Numbered from the stretch's first letter, positions 28,855 through 38,271 are shown. The stretch is 64,000 nt of DNA from JAICYJ01 sp963766445 (GCA_963766445.1 CAVXZW010000014.1:124001-188000), one strand, 5' to 3'. Made by a program: numbers and translations. The notes: generated from the letters alone by a model not told the origin.

Positions 28855-29006
28855 CCGCCTGCTGCCTGGCCGGATTCCGGGGTTTCAAATCGCGCTGTCG
28901 ATATGGGAGGTCTTGGAGCGTGTCTTTGTTGCGCGCCAAACGCGCGTTTCCGCGAGTCCGCGCAGGCGACTGTCTCGCGGACGGTCTCCCACCTCTCTCC
29001 GGCCGA

Positions 29007-29938
29007 TCAGCTCGTCAGCGCGGACACAGCAGCTTCAAACACCTCCGTGCGCGTATCCACATCCGCCCCGGTGATGGAGGTGCACATCAGGGCCATGTTG
29101 TGGAAGGGCGTCAGCAGCAGGCCGCGGTTCAGCGCGTATAGGTGGAGGAAGCGTTCGACATCGTCATCGACGGTGTCGGCCGCCTGCCGAGCCGTCCGTG
29201 GATCACAGAGCCAGTACTCGGCTCTGCAACCCAACTGGGTGACGGTCCAGGCCAGTTCGGCGTCTGCTATCACGGCTGCCACGCCATCCGCCCAGCGGGC
29301 CGCGAGCGGCACGGTGTACGCGTAGTCCTCGTCACGTAAGCTGGTTCGGGCAGGATGATGCCGATGTTCGTAAGGGCTGGCTCGCAGAGCACGCACGCGA
29401 CGTCCCCGTGGCTGAGTTCGCGCGCGAGTGCTGCGACATCGTTGAACTCGACAACCCGCGTCGTATGAAATGGGTCGCAGGTTGACCCGACCACGCCCGG
29501 TCGACGAACGACGTGCTCACCGTCGAGGATGGCGAGCGCCTCGTCGACCATGCCGTGATAGCACCAGTTGAAGACGAGTACCTTGTTGCGTCCCGTGATA
29601 TGCCGGGCAAGCCGCATGGCGAACCGATTGGCATCGGTCGCGGTCATTGCTACCTGCCAGATGCCGACACCGAAACGGCGTGTCAGTTCCTCACCGACCC
29701 AGATCGCATCCTCTGTGGGGAGGATCGCGGTCAGTCCGTTCGCGGCTTGATGGGTGATTGCGTCTACAGCGCCCACTGGGGAGTGGCCGGCCATGGCGCC
29801 GGTGTCGCCTAGGCAGAAATCGATGTACTCGTTTCCGTCGGCGTCCCAAAGTCGTCCGCCAAAGGCGGTGGATCCCAGCGGACCCCAGTGGATTCTGAGA
29901 CGCCGGTTCGACTGCCCATCAGAACCCTCACAAACGGC
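29007..29938 (-). pseudogene. class III aminotransferase remnant with internal deletion
   Basis: The frame is open from just after a stop at 29939. The N-terminal part (GRLWDADGNEYIDFCLGDTG, GHSPVGAVDAI, FNWCYHGMVDEAL, LCEPALTNIGIILPEP) matches glutamate-1-semialdehyde-type aminotransferases. At about 29,345 it jumps to another frame and to the C-terminal part (LAARWADGVAAVIADAEL, RFLHLYALNRGLLLTPFHNM). Roughly 100 residues that should hold the PLP-binding Asp and Lys are missing. The 5' end also lacks the usual first 30-40 residues and stops close to the tRNA-Ser 3' end. It cannot be active. Confidence 0.8.
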
Positions 29939-29965
29939 TCAACCGCGCGGGTTCGGCTCTGCGAG

Positions 29966-30055
29966 CGGCGGGGGTGGGATTCGAACCCACGAGTGACCTT
30001 GACGACCACTGCCGGTTTTCAAGACCGGTGCGTTCAACCGCTCCGCCACCCCGCC
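29966..30055 (-). tRNA. tRNA-Ser (anticodon UGA)
   Basis: A complete 90-nt class II tRNA. Acceptor GGCGGGG (30055-30049) pairs with CCCCGCC (29973-29967), with a G discriminator. The D-arm, the anticodon stem CCGGT/ACCGG with loop CTTGAAA (anticodon TGA), the long variable arm and the T-arm GTGGG-TTCGAAT-CCCAC are all present. No CCA is encoded. The serS gene lies 6 kb away. The 3' end is duplicated at 17421-17480. Confidence 0.95.
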
Positions 30056-30101
30056 GGGCGGCTCGAAGATAGCAAGGAACGCCCCGGTGCCGGGCGCCGG
30101 G

Positions 30102-30980
30102 TTAGCTGATCACGCGGCGCCGGAAGTTGGTCGTGCCCAGCCACAGGAAGAACGCCGTGAACGCGATCAGCGCTGGGTACACCGCCCACAGCGTCATGTG
30201 CCCCGAGGTCGTGAGCGCCGCCCGCGAGCCCTCGTTGATGTAGACCAGCGGGTTCACCAGCACCAGGACCTGCAGCCAGTGCACGCCCCACAGCGTCACC
30301 GGCGACAGCGTCGTCCAGGCGTAGTACGTCCCGCCCAGGAACGTCAGCGGCAGGATGATGATGCCGAACATCAGCGGCACGTTTCGCGGGTCGAAGATGG
30401 TGCCGAACGTGAGCCCCAGCGCCGAGCAGGCCACGCAGGCGAGCGGCACCAGCGTCACCAGCACCGCCCAGTGCACCGACAGGTTGATGTGGATCGACCG
30501 CGCGTGCACGACCGCCGCGATCGGGAACACGATGCACGCCGCCAGCATCCCCTGGATCGCGCCGAACGCCACCTTCTCGAGCGCCACCAGCGATACCGGC
30601 AGCGGCGCCAGCACCCGGTCCTCGATCTCCTTCGTGTACCCGAACTCCTGCACCATCGGCAGCGCCACCGCCTGGATGCCCTGGAACATGATCGTCAGGC
30701 CCACCACGCCGGCCACCAGCGTGGTCGCGAACGCCGACTCGCCGGCGGCGCCCCCGCGCCCGCCCACGCCGGTGCCGATCGTTGGGAACACGTAGAGAAA
30801 CACGAAGCAGAGCAGCAGCGGCTGCACGATCGTGCGCGGGATGAACTCGCGCAGGTGCTTTCGCAGCACCACCAGGTCGCGCAGCAGCAGCGCGCCGAAC
30901 GCGATCCGGCTCGATCGCACGGCCGAGCGGGTCTGATACATCTGGTTGTGCTGGGGTAGTGGTGCGGTCTTTACGGCCAT
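30102..30980 (-). CDS. ABC-2 type exporter permease (DrrB-like)
   Basis: 292 residues with six hydrophobic segments and the ABC-2 pattern: a cytosolic N-terminus, a first helix near LLLCFVFLYVFPTI, the coupling region YTKEIEDRVLAPLPVSLVALEK and a late helix pair around PLTFLGGTYYAW. It directly follows the ATPase gene (the ATG abuts its TAG) with AAGGAG upstream. Together they form a two-component exporter of the daunorubicin-resistance type; the substrate is unknown. Confidence 0.9.
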   Translation of the reverse strand: MAVKTAPLPQHNQMYQTRSAVRSSRIAFGALLLRDLVVLRKHLREFIPRTIVQPLLLCFVFLYVFPTIGTGVGGRGGAAGESAFATTLVAGVVGLTIMFQGIQAVALPMVQEFGYTKEIEDRVLAPLPVSLVALEKVAFGAIQGMLAACIVFPIAAVVHARSIHINLSVHWAVLVTLVPLACVACSALGLTFGTIFDPRNVPLMFGIIILPLTFLGGTYYAWTTLSPVTLWGVHWLQVLVLVNPLVYINEGSRAALTTSGHMTLWAVYPALIAFTAFFLWLGTTNFRRRVIS

Positions 30981-31955
30981 CTAGTCGCGCAGCTCCTTCC
31001 CTGTCAGATCGATGAATACCGTCTCCAGCGACGGCGGCGCCACCTGCACGTCGCGCACCGCGAAGCCCGCGTCCTCGGCTGCGCCGATCACGCGCACCAG
31101 CACCCGGTCGCTGCCGCGTACGGCGACCTGCACCATCCCGTCCAGGATGGTGGTGCCGTCTACGTCGGTCACGTCATCGCGCAGCACCTGCGCAAGCCGC
31201 TCCAGGTCGCCGTCGGCCGTCACCGTCACGATCGTGTCGGCCGCGACCAGCCGCTTCAGCTCGTCCGAGGTGCCGAGCGCCAGGATCTGGCCGTGGTCCA
31301 TGATCCCGATCCGGTCGCAGAGCTGGTCGGCCTCCTCCATGTTGTGGGTGGTGAGCACGACCGTCTGCCCGCTCTCGTGCAGGCTGCCGACGATCTCCCA
31401 GAGCCCGATCCGGCTCTGCGGGTCGAGGCCGGCCGTGGGCTCGTCCAGGAACAGGATGGCCGGCTCGTGCAGCAGCGCCCGCGCCACCATCAGCCGCTGC
31501 GCCAGCCCTCCGGAGAGCGCCATCACCGGCGCGTTGGCCCGCTCCTGCAGCCGGAACTTGACCAGCAGCTCGTCGGCCGCAGCCCGCGATCGGCGTGCGC
31601 CCATCCCGAAGAAGCGCCCGTGGAAGTAGAGGTTCTCCCAGACGGTCAGCGACCGGTCGAGCGTGTTGGTCTGTGGCACGACGCCGATCAGCTGCTTGGC
31701 CACCGCCGGCTGCTTGACCACGTCGATGCCACCCACCAGCGCGCGCCCCGATGTCGGGATCACGCGCGTCGTCAGCATGCTCGCCGTGGTCGTCTTGCCG
31801 GCGCCATTTGGGCCCAGCAGCCCGAAAATCTCACCCTGGTAGACGGTCAGGTTCATGCCGTCGACGGCCGTGACGCCGCCGGGGTACACCTTCGTCAGGT
31901 CGGTCGTGTGGATGACATCGGCCGCTCCTGGGGTGTCTCCGTTGCTGCTCAACAC
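30981..31955 (-). CDS. ABC exporter ATP-binding protein (DrrA-like)
   Basis: 324 residues. Walker A GPNGAGKTT, signature LSGGLAQRLMVARALL, Walker B ILFLDEPTAGLDPQSR and H-loop TTHNMEEAD are intact. The C-terminal extension (about 235-324) with a DVQVAPPSLETVFIDLTG segment is typical of DrrA/NodI-type ATPases. GTG start. Drives the adjacent permease. Confidence 0.92.
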   Translation of the reverse strand: MLSSNGDTPGAADVIHTTDLTKVYPGGVTAVDGMNLTVYQGEIFGLLGPNGAGKTTTASMLTTRVIPTSGRALVGGIDVVKQPAVAKQLIGVVPQTNTLDRSLTVWENLYFHGRFFGMGARRSRAAADELLVKFRLQERANAPVMALSGGLAQRLMVARALLHEPAILFLDEPTAGLDPQSRIGLWEIVGSLHESGQTVVLTTHNMEEADQLCDRIGIMDHGQILALGTSDELKRLVAADTIVTVTADGDLERLAQVLRDDVTDVDGTTILDGMVQVAVRGSDRVLVRVIGAAEDAGFAVRDVQVAPPSLETVFIDLTGKELRD

Positions 31956-32018
31956 GAGGAGTCACGATAGCGCCGCCGGGCTCAGCGGTAGGCGGTCGAT
32001 CGCGATACGGTTCCGCCC

Positions 32019-32723
32019 ATGAGCGAGCTGCCGGCCGGCACCGTCACGCTGATGTTCTCCGACATCGAGGGATCGACCGCCCTCCTGAAGCGGCTGGGCG
32101 ACGGCTGGCCGGACGTGCTCAAGCAGCAGCGTGGCCTGCTGCGTGAGGCCGTGGCGGCCGGCGACGGGGTCGTGGTTGACTGCCAGGGCGACGCCATGTT
32201 CGCCGCGTTCCGGTCGGCGCCGTCGGGCGTCGCCGCAGCGATCGTCGCCCAGCGGCAGCACACGCTCGCGGAGTGGCCCGACGGAACCGCGGTGCGGGTG
32301 CGGATGTCGCTGCACACGGGCGAGCCGCACCTGACAGATGAAGGCGGCTACACCGGCATCGACGTCGTGCGGGCCGCGCGGCTGTGCGCCGCGGGGCACG
32401 GCGGCCAGGTGCTGCTGACCGAGGCAACGCGACTGATCTCGGGCGCAGAGACCGTCGATCTGGGCTCGACCAGCCTGCCCGACATGGATGGCCCCGAGCG
32501 CGTGTACCAGCTGGTCGCGCCCGGCCTCGGCCGGGACTTCCCGCCGCTCCGCCACACGGCTGCGACGCCGCTCGAGACGCTGGAGCGCGGCGACGACTTC
32601 GACGCACGCATCGAGCGCGCCGCGCAGGCGTTCGAGCAGCGCATCACCGGCTGGGTGGCCGAGACGGTCGAGCGGGCGTTCCAGGCGTCGCCGCCTCGGA
32701 AGAAGGGCGACGGCGACCGCTGA
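32019..32723 (+). CDS. class III adenylate/guanylate cyclase
   Basis: 234 residues. The catalytic domain (about 8-165) has the metal-binding Asp pair in FSDIEGST (near 14-21) and GDAMFAAF (near 64), a LHTGEPH strand and the GIDVVRAARLCAAGHGGQVLL segment. No transmembrane or sensor domain precedes it; about 60 charged residues follow. A soluble cytosolic cyclase is expected. It resembles the cyclase part of the hybrid regulator at the left end of the window. Confidence 0.85.
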   Translation: MSELPAGTVTLMFSDIEGSTALLKRLGDGWPDVLKQQRGLLREAVAAGDGVVVDCQGDAMFAAFRSAPSGVAAAIVAQRQHTLAEWPDGTAVRVRMSLHTGEPHLTDEGGYTGIDVVRAARLCAAGHGGQVLLTEATRLISGAETVDLGSTSLPDMDGPERVYQLVAPGLGRDFPPLRHTAATPLETLERGDDFDARIERAAQAFEQRITGWVAETVERAFQASPPRKKGDGDR

Positions 32724-32827
32724 TCCGGGCGTCGCGCCCGACCGTCCCTTGTGCCTCACGGCGACCGTGACCGATCTGCTGCTAGTGTCGGGTCGGTCGG
32801 TTTGTCACACGGGGGAGGGAAGCCGAA

Positions 32828-34732
32828 GTGACCAGCAAGGCACGTGCCGTTGGTGTGGGTCTGACATGTCTCGGGCTGGTCGTGGCCGGGGGTGGCGCCG
32901 TCGCCGGAGCTTCGCCGCACGCTCGGATGACGCCGATCCGGGGCAGCTTCACGCGGCCCGCCGGGGCGACCGTGCAGGGCGCCTACCGAAAGGCGGCCAT
33001 GAGCGTGGAGGTGGTGCTGACGCCGCGCGACCAGGCCGGCATGACACGCAGCCTGTCGGCCCTGTATGACCCGTCTTCCGCGTCGTACCACCACTGGCTG
33101 TCCCGCGGCCGGTTCGCCCGTCTGTACGCCCCGTCGGCTGTGAGCCGGGCCCGCGTCGCGGCTGTGCTGCGCGCCGCCGGACTGGCCGTCTCGGCCACCC
33201 GGTCGCCGTTCCTGATGCGCGCGACCGGCTCCTCGACGAGCGTGCAGCGAGCGTTCGGCACCACCATCCTGCGCTACCGCTCGGCGCGCGGCACCAGCTT
33301 CCACGCCAACGCCTCGCCGATCGAGGTGCCGTCCTCCATCGCGGCCGACGTGCAGGGCGTTGTCGGCCTCACCAACACCGTTCGCCTGCATCCGGCCTAC
33401 GTCCGCACGAGCACCGCCGCAGCCCACCGTGGGCAGAACGTGCCGCGCTACGGCGCCGGGCCGGGGGGATCGGGGCTGTCACCGCAGCAGGTGCGCAGCC
33501 TCTACGGCGCCGGCGCGCTGTTCGCCAGGGGCGCGCGGGGACAGGGCAAGGGCACCGTCTCGGCCGTGTTCGAACTGTCCGGCTACACCCGACACGACAT
33601 CACGGTGTTCGGACACACGTTCCTCGGCGCGGGCTACACACCGCCGCTGCGCAACGTCAACGTCGACGGCGGCCCCGTGCACGGCACCTGCCCGAAGCAC
33701 GACACCTGTCTGCTCAATGACTTCAGCAACGACATCGAGGTCGTGGCCGACATCGAGGCGCAGCTGGGCATGGCGCCTGCGGTCAACCGGCTGCTGGTCT
33801 ACAACGCGCCCAACGACTTCACCGGGCAGACGTCGCTGGACGAGTACCAGCGCATCGCCTCCGACGACCGGGCCGACACGGTCAGCACCAGCTGGGGCTT
33901 CTGCGAGCCCGGCGTCGGCATCAGCTATGCCCGGGCCGAGAACGTGATCTTCACGCAGATGGCGATGCAGGGACAGAGCATCACCTCGTCGTCCGGCGAC
34001 GCGGGGGCCTTCGACTGCCTGCTCGAGGACCAGGCGCACGCGCGGCAGCCGACCGTCGACGATCCCACCTCCCAGCCGATGGTGACCAGCGTCGGCGGCA
34101 CGTCGTTCGGGACGTTCGACCCGGGTCGCAACCGCCACCCGTCCTACCCGCGCGGGCGCGAGACGGTCTGGAACCCGCTGAACGCGTGCAGCGGCACGCC
34201 GTCCGGCCTCGACGGCTGCGCCCAGTTCGGCGCGGGCGGCGGTGGCGTGTCACGGTTCTGGCCGCGGCCGTCCTACCAGTTCGGCCCGGGCGTGAACTCG
34301 GCGCAGTCCGCCGAGGGCTGCCCCAGGGCGCCCCGCCGGTTCTGCCGCCAGGTGCCCGACGTGTCGGCCAACGCGGATGAGTTCACGCCGTACGCCGAGT
34401 ACTGCACCGGCAGCCCCCGGACCAACAGCACCTGCGTGACCGCGCCGTCGCGCTGGTTCGGGATCGGCGGCACCAGCCTGTCGGCGCCTGTGTGGGGGGC
34501 GATTTTGGCCGACAGCGTCAGCCTGGGAGGCGGTGCCCGGCTCGGGCTGGCCAACCCGGCCCTGTACGCGATGCTGCGCGGCGGCTACGGCAGCACCTTC
34601 CACGACATCACCGGGATCAACCAGGCTGTGAACAACAACGGCCTGTTCGTGACCACGCGCAACTACGACATGGCCACCGGCATCGGCTCGCCGCGGATCA
34701 GCGCGATCGCGGCGGCGCTGTCGCACCCGTAG
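32828..34732 (+). CDS. secreted sedolisin (S53 serine-carboxyl peptidase) with propeptide
   Basis: 634 residues. A signal peptide (about 1-28) precedes a pro-kumamolisin activation domain (about 40-190), then the S53 catalytic domain. The Glu/Asp pair is in NDIEVVADIEAQLG, the oxyanion Asp in SSSGDAGAFDC and the nucleophile Ser in GGTSLSAPVWGA. The late Ca-binding segment is near FHDITGIN. The GTG start has a GGGAGGG-type ribosome binding site. It is an acid-active secreted endopeptidase. The last 35 bases overlap the convergent PLP-enzyme gene. Confidence 0.92.
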   Translation: MTSKARAVGVGLTCLGLVVAGGGAVAGASPHARMTPIRGSFTRPAGATVQGAYRKAAMSVEVVLTPRDQAGMTRSLSALYDPSSASYHHWLSRGRFARLYAPSAVSRARVAAVLRAAGLAVSATRSPFLMRATGSSTSVQRAFGTTILRYRSARGTSFHANASPIEVPSSIAADVQGVVGLTNTVRLHPAYVRTSTAAAHRGQNVPRYGAGPGGSGLSPQQVRSLYGAGALFARGARGQGKGTVSAVFELSGYTRHDITVFGHTFLGAGYTPPLRNVNVDGGPVHGTCPKHDTCLLNDFSNDIEVVADIEAQLGMAPAVNRLLVYNAPNDFTGQTSLDEYQRIASDDRADTVSTSWGFCEPGVGISYARAENVIFTQMAMQGQSITSSSGDAGAFDCLLEDQAHARQPTVDDPTSQPMVTSVGGTSFGTFDPGRNRHPSYPRGRETVWNPLNACSGTPSGLDGCAQFGAGGGGVSRFWPRPSYQFGPGVNSAQSAEGCPRAPRRFCRQVPDVSANADEFTPYAEYCTGSPRTNSTCVTAPSRWFGIGGTSLSAPVWGAILADSVSLGGGARLGLANPALYAMLRGGYGSTFHDITGINQAVNNNGLFVTTRNYDMATGIGSPRISAIAAALSHP

Positions 34733-35828
34733 CGGCGTCGAGCGCCTGCGACAGGTCGGCCCACAGGTCGTCGGGGTGCTCGAGCCCGACCGACATCCGC
34801 AGCAGCCCCGGTGCGACGCGGCCGGCCGGCTCGATCCGGTCGCGCCGCTCGATCAGGGACTCCACGCTGCCGAGGCTGGTCGCGGGGTGGATCAGCTGCA
34901 GCGAGCGCTCCAGCGTCTCGGCCTGCTCGGCCGTCTCCAGCACGAACGACAGCAGCCCGCCGTACCCGCCCCGCATCTGGCGTGAGGCCAGGTCGTGGCC
35001 GAGGTCGCTGGGCAGGCCCGGGTAGTTGACGGCGGTCACCGCGGGGTGCTCGCTGAGCCGCCCGGCCAGGTCCAGCGCCGTCTCGCAGTGCTGCCGCACC
35101 CGCACTGCCAGCGTGCGCAGGCCGCGCATCAGCAGCCACGACGGGTCGGGCCCGAGCACGGTGCCGGTCTCGCCGCGCACGTAGAGGATCGACTCGGCCA
35201 GCTCTTCGTCGCGCAGGGTCAGCACGCCCGCCAGCGTGTCGGAGTGGCCCGACAGCGACTTGGTCGCGCTCTGCACGCAGACGTCGGCGCCGAGGTCGAG
35301 CGGCAGCTGCAGGAGTGGCGTGGCGGTGGTGTTGTCGCAGACCAGCAGCCCGCCTCCGGCGTGCACCGCGTCGGCGGCGGCGGCGATGTCGATCACCTCC
35401 ATGTTCGGGTTTGCGGGCGTCTCGATCAGGGTCAGCGCGGCGCCGTCGGCGGCGCGCCGCAGGTCATCCATGTCGGTGGCGCCGTAGCGGCGCACCTCGA
35501 CGCCCCACGGCTCCAGGATCGACCCGCACAGCGTCTCGAACCCGTAGTAGCCGGCGTCGGGGATGGCCAGCGCCCGACCCGGCCGCAATACCGCCAGGCT
35601 CAGCGTCGTCCAGGCCGCCATGCCGCTGGCACAGACGATCGCGCGTGCATCCTCGAGCTCACCCAGCAGCCCCTCGGCCTCCTCCGCCACCGGCACGGTG
35701 GTGCGGCCGTAGGGCGACCCACCCTGGGCGGGCGGGACGTTGTTGAAGGTGACCGCGCGCTGCAGCACCGGCGCTAGCCCGGCACGTGGCTCGCGGGAGG
35801 CGCCGACCAGCTTCGACTCTCGGTGCAT
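34698..35828 (-). CDS. trans-sulfuration-type PLP enzyme (Cys/Met metabolism family)
   Basis: 376 residues. Fold-type I PLP enzyme of the cystathionine gamma-synthase/lyase group: YGRTTVPVAEEAE, CASGMAAWTTL, an Asp for the pyridine N in VCDNTTATPLLQ and the PLP-binding Lys in SATKSLSGHSDTLAG. The C-terminal SLGSVESLIE and RMSVGLEHPDDL are characteristic. Whether it is a synthase, lyase or sulfhydrylase cannot be decided from sequence alone. The ATG is 14 bases past the serS 3' end. Confidence 0.88.
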   Translation of the reverse strand: MHRESKLVGASREPRAGLAPVLQRAVTFNNVPPAQGGSPYGRTTVPVAEEAEGLLGELEDARAIVCASGMAAWTTLSLAVLRPGRALAIPDAGYYGFETLCGSILEPWGVEVRRYGATDMDDLRRAADGAALTLIETPANPNMEVIDIAAAADAVHAGGGLLVCDNTTATPLLQLPLDLGADVCVQSATKSLSGHSDTLAGVLTLRDEELAESILYVRGETGTVLGPDPSWLLMRGLRTLAVRVRQHCETALDLAGRLSEHPAVTAVNYPGLPSDLGHDLASRQMRGGYGGLLSFVLETAEQAETLERSLQLIHPATSLGSVESLIERRDRIEPAGRVAPGLLRMSVGLEHPDDLWADLSQALDAATGATAPPRSR

Positions 35829-35842
35829 GCGCGGAGACTAGA

Positions 35843-37117
35843 TCAGCGCGGCGCGAGCTCGGGCGGTGCGCCGAAAGCCTGCAGCGGCTCCGGCGTCCGC
35901 ACCGACCCGTCGGCCTGCTGGCCGTACTCGATCAGCGCCAGCAGCGTGCGGCTGGAGGTGAGGGCGGTGCCGTTCAGCGTGTGCACGTGCCGCGGCCCCC
36001 CGGAAGCCGGGCGATAGCGGATTTCGAGCCGCCGCGACTGGAAGTCGGTGGTGTTGGAGCAGGACGTCAGCTCCCGGTAGCGCTGCTGGCCCGGCAGCCA
36101 GACCTCGATGTCGTACTTCTTGGCGGCGGCGGCGCCGAGGTCGCCCATCGGGATGTTCTGCACCTGGTAGTGGAACCCCAGCTCCTGGGCGATCTCCTCC
36201 TCGATCGCGAGCAGCTGGTCGTGCGTCTCCTGCGACTGGTCGGGCAGGCAGAACACGAACATCTCCAGCTTGTCGAACTGGTGGACGCGGAAGATGCCGC
36301 GCGTGTCCTTACCGGCGGCGCCGGCCTCGCGGCGAAAGCACGGGGACAATCCGACGTAGCGAAGCGGCAGCTGCGACTCCTCCAGGATCGCGCCCGCGTG
36401 CAGCGACGCCAGCGGCACCTCGGCCGTGCCGACCAGGAACAGGTCGTCCTGCTCGACGGCGTAGGCCTGCTCGCGCGCCTCCGGGAACATGCCGGTGCCC
36501 TCCATCGCCGGCTCGCGCACCAGCACCGGCGGCACCACGGGCAGGAAGCCCTTGGCGGTCAGCTTGTCCATGCCCCACTGCACCATCGCCAGCTCCAGCC
36601 GCACCAGGTCGCCCAGCAGGTAGTGGAAGCGGCTGCCCGACACCTTCGCGGCGGCCTCGATGTCGATCAGGCCCAATCCGTCGGGCCCGGCCAGCTCGAG
36701 GTGATCCTTCGGCTCGAACCCGAAGTCCGGCTTCTGGCCGTGGGTGCTGATGGTGACCGAGTCATCCTCGGACATGCCGTCGGCGGCGGTCGGGTCTGGC
36801 AGGTTCGGCATGCGCAGCATCAGCTTGCGGATGCGCTCGGTGATCTCGCCCAAAGCGCCCTCGTCGGTCGCCTGCTCGGCCTTCAGCTGGGCCTGGCGGG
36901 CGATCGGGATCGAGGTGTCCTCGCCCTTCTGCTTGGCCTCGGCGATCGCCTTGGCCGCCGCGTTGTTCGCCGCCCGTGCTCCCTCGACGGCGGCCTGCAG
37001 GCGCCGGCGCTCACCGTCCAGCTCCAGGAACGCGTCGACCAACTCGCCGGCGCCGCGGCGCGCGAGCGCTTCGCGGACGCGGTCCGGCTCTGAGCGGATC
37101 AGCTTCGCGTCGATCAC
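35843..37117 (-). CDS. serS: seryl-tRNA synthetase
   Basis: 424 residues, the usual length. The N-terminal coiled-coil arm (about 30-105) is followed by the class II core: VGTAEVPLASLHAG, motif 2 FRREAGAAGKDTRGIFRVHQ and motif 3 NGTALTSSRTLLALIE. ELTSCSNTTDFQSRR is a serine-enzyme hallmark. It charges tRNA-Ser, including the one at 29966-30055. The ATG overlaps the stop of the HAD gene (ATGA). Confidence 0.97.
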   Translation of the reverse strand: MIDAKLIRSEPDRVREALARRGAGELVDAFLELDGERRRLQAAVEGARAANNAAAKAIAEAKQKGEDTSIPIARQAQLKAEQATDEGALGEITERIRKLMLRMPNLPDPTAADGMSEDDSVTISTHGQKPDFGFEPKDHLELAGPDGLGLIDIEAAAKVSGSRFHYLLGDLVRLELAMVQWGMDKLTAKGFLPVVPPVLVREPAMEGTGMFPEAREQAYAVEQDDLFLVGTAEVPLASLHAGAILEESQLPLRYVGLSPCFRREAGAAGKDTRGIFRVHQFDKLEMFVFCLPDQSQETHDQLLAIEEEIAQELGFHYQVQNIPMGDLGAAAAKKYDIEVWLPGQQRYRELTSCSNTTDFQSRRLEIRYRPASGGPRHVHTLNGTALTSSRTLLALIEYGQQADGSVRTPEPLQAFGAPPELAPR

Positions 37118-37944
37118 GACCTGGCTGAGACTAACGCTTCCAGGAAGCGAGCGACGCCGTCGTGCTCCGGCCCCGGGACGGTCGCTTCGGCCTCGTCGAG
37201 CAGGATCTGGTCGGCGCCCTCGATGGCCACGCCGAAGCCGGCGTCGCGCAGCAGCTCGATGTCGTTGGCGCCGTCGCCGAACGAGACAACGCAGGCCGGC
37301 TCGATCGAGATGCGGTCACACACCCACTCCAGCGCGCTGCCCTTGGAGACGCCCGGCTGGGCCACCTCCAGAAAGAACGGCAGCGATTTGGCGATGAACA
37401 GGCGGTCGCCGAACTGGGCCCGCAGCTCGACCTGGAGCGCGTCCAGCAGCTCCGGCTCGCCGACCACGACGATCTTGGTGGTGGGCTGGGTCAGCCACCG
37501 CTCGAGGTCGCCCACGGGATGTGCCTCCAGCTTGGCGTGGCGGGCGTACTCGAGCGCGTACACGTTCAGCTCGTCGACGTAGAGCTCGTCGTCGACGTAG
37601 ACGTTGCAGTGCTGGTCGCGCTTGCGGCAGGCCTCGATCACCTCGCGCGCGAGCGGCACCGGCATCGGCTCGTGCCGCAGCCATTCGCCGGACTGGGGAT
37701 CGGCGATCAGCGCGCCCTGGTAACAGATCAGCGGCGCGGTTACGCCCAGCTGCAGGGCGAAGGGGCGCGACGAGCGCAGCATCCGCCCCGTTGCCACGAT
37801 CGGCACCACGCCGGCGGCGGCGATCGCCTTCACGGCCGCGATCAGGCGCGGGCGCAGCTCGAGTGTCTCGGGCAAGATCGTGCGGTCGAGGTCCATCGCG
37901 ACGGCGCGCACGGTGCCGGCGTCGAGCGCGACCGGCAGGGTCAC
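37114..37944 (-). CDS. HAD-superfamily (Cof-type) phosphatase
   Basis: 276 residues from a GTG that overlaps the cytochrome stop (GTGA). Motif I VAMDLDRTIL (nucleophile Asp), motif II VATGR, a C2-type cap (about 85-190) with TTKIVVVGEPE, the motif III Lys in GVSKGSAL and motif IV FGDGANDIELL are present. Cof proteins hydrolyse sugar phosphates, FMN or related molecules; the substrate here is unknown. It sits between the cytochrome and serS in one tight transcription unit. Confidence 0.88.
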   Translation of the reverse strand: MTLPVALDAGTVRAVAMDLDRTILPETLELRPRLIAAVKAIAAAGVVPIVATGRMLRSSRPFALQLGVTAPLICYQGALIADPQSGEWLRHEPMPVPLAREVIEACRKRDQHCNVYVDDELYVDELNVYALEYARHAKLEAHPVGDLERWLTQPTTKIVVVGEPELLDALQVELRAQFGDRLFIAKSLPFFLEVAQPGVSKGSALEWVCDRISIEPACVVSFGDGANDIELLRDAGFGVAIEGADQILLDEAEATVPGPEHDGVARFLEALVSARS

Positions 37945-38246
37945 TTCGTCTCCCCCGACAGGTAGGCGGCGATCTGATCGACGTCCGACCCGCCCAGCAG
38001 GCCCTTCGGCATGCCCGGCCGGCCGTCGATGATCGCGCGCCGCACCTGCTCGAGCTGGGGCCGGTTGGCCGGATCGAGCAGGTTGGTGGCGTTCCGAACC
38101 GGGGTCTTTGCGCTGGCGGAGATGCCGTGGCAGGAGGCGCACTTCTGCATGTAGAGGTACTGCGAGTGGTGTACGGCGGACTCGCCGCCGCAGCCGACGG
38201 CCGCCGTGAGTGCGATCACAATCGCTGTCGCTGCCGCCAACCGCAT
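37941..38246 (-). CDS. small lipoprotein c-type cytochrome
   Basis: 101 residues. The signal sequence ends in a lipobox (TAAVGC near 16-21), followed by one heme-binding CASCH at about 37-41 and a likely axial Met in RPGMPKGL near 80. This is a monoheme class I cytochrome anchored at the outer face of the membrane. It is divergent from a fused siroheme decarboxylase gene with a gap of only 25 bp. Confidence 0.88.
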   Translation of the reverse strand: MRLAAATAIVIALTAAVGCGGESAVHHSQYLYMQKCASCHGISASAKTPVRNATNLLDPANRPQLEQVRRAIIDGRPGMPKGLLGGSDVDQIAAYLSGETK

Positions 38247-38271
38247 CGCGCGAGCGTATCCTTCAGGTTCG

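Larger units (their letters stand above)
17421..30055. mobile_element. putative genomic island integrated at tRNA-Ser
   Basis: Direct repeats of the tRNA-Ser 3' end bracket about 12.5 kb. The intact tRNA sits at the right end and the displaced 3' copy at the left, so the cargo lies immediately downstream of the tRNA as in integrative elements. The cargo is a divergent uptake/catabolic cluster plus gene remnants at both edges (a phosphotransferase fragment on the left, a truncated aminotransferase on the right). No integrase, relaxase or excisionase was recognised, so it would be a fixed or decayed island. Confidence 0.55.
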
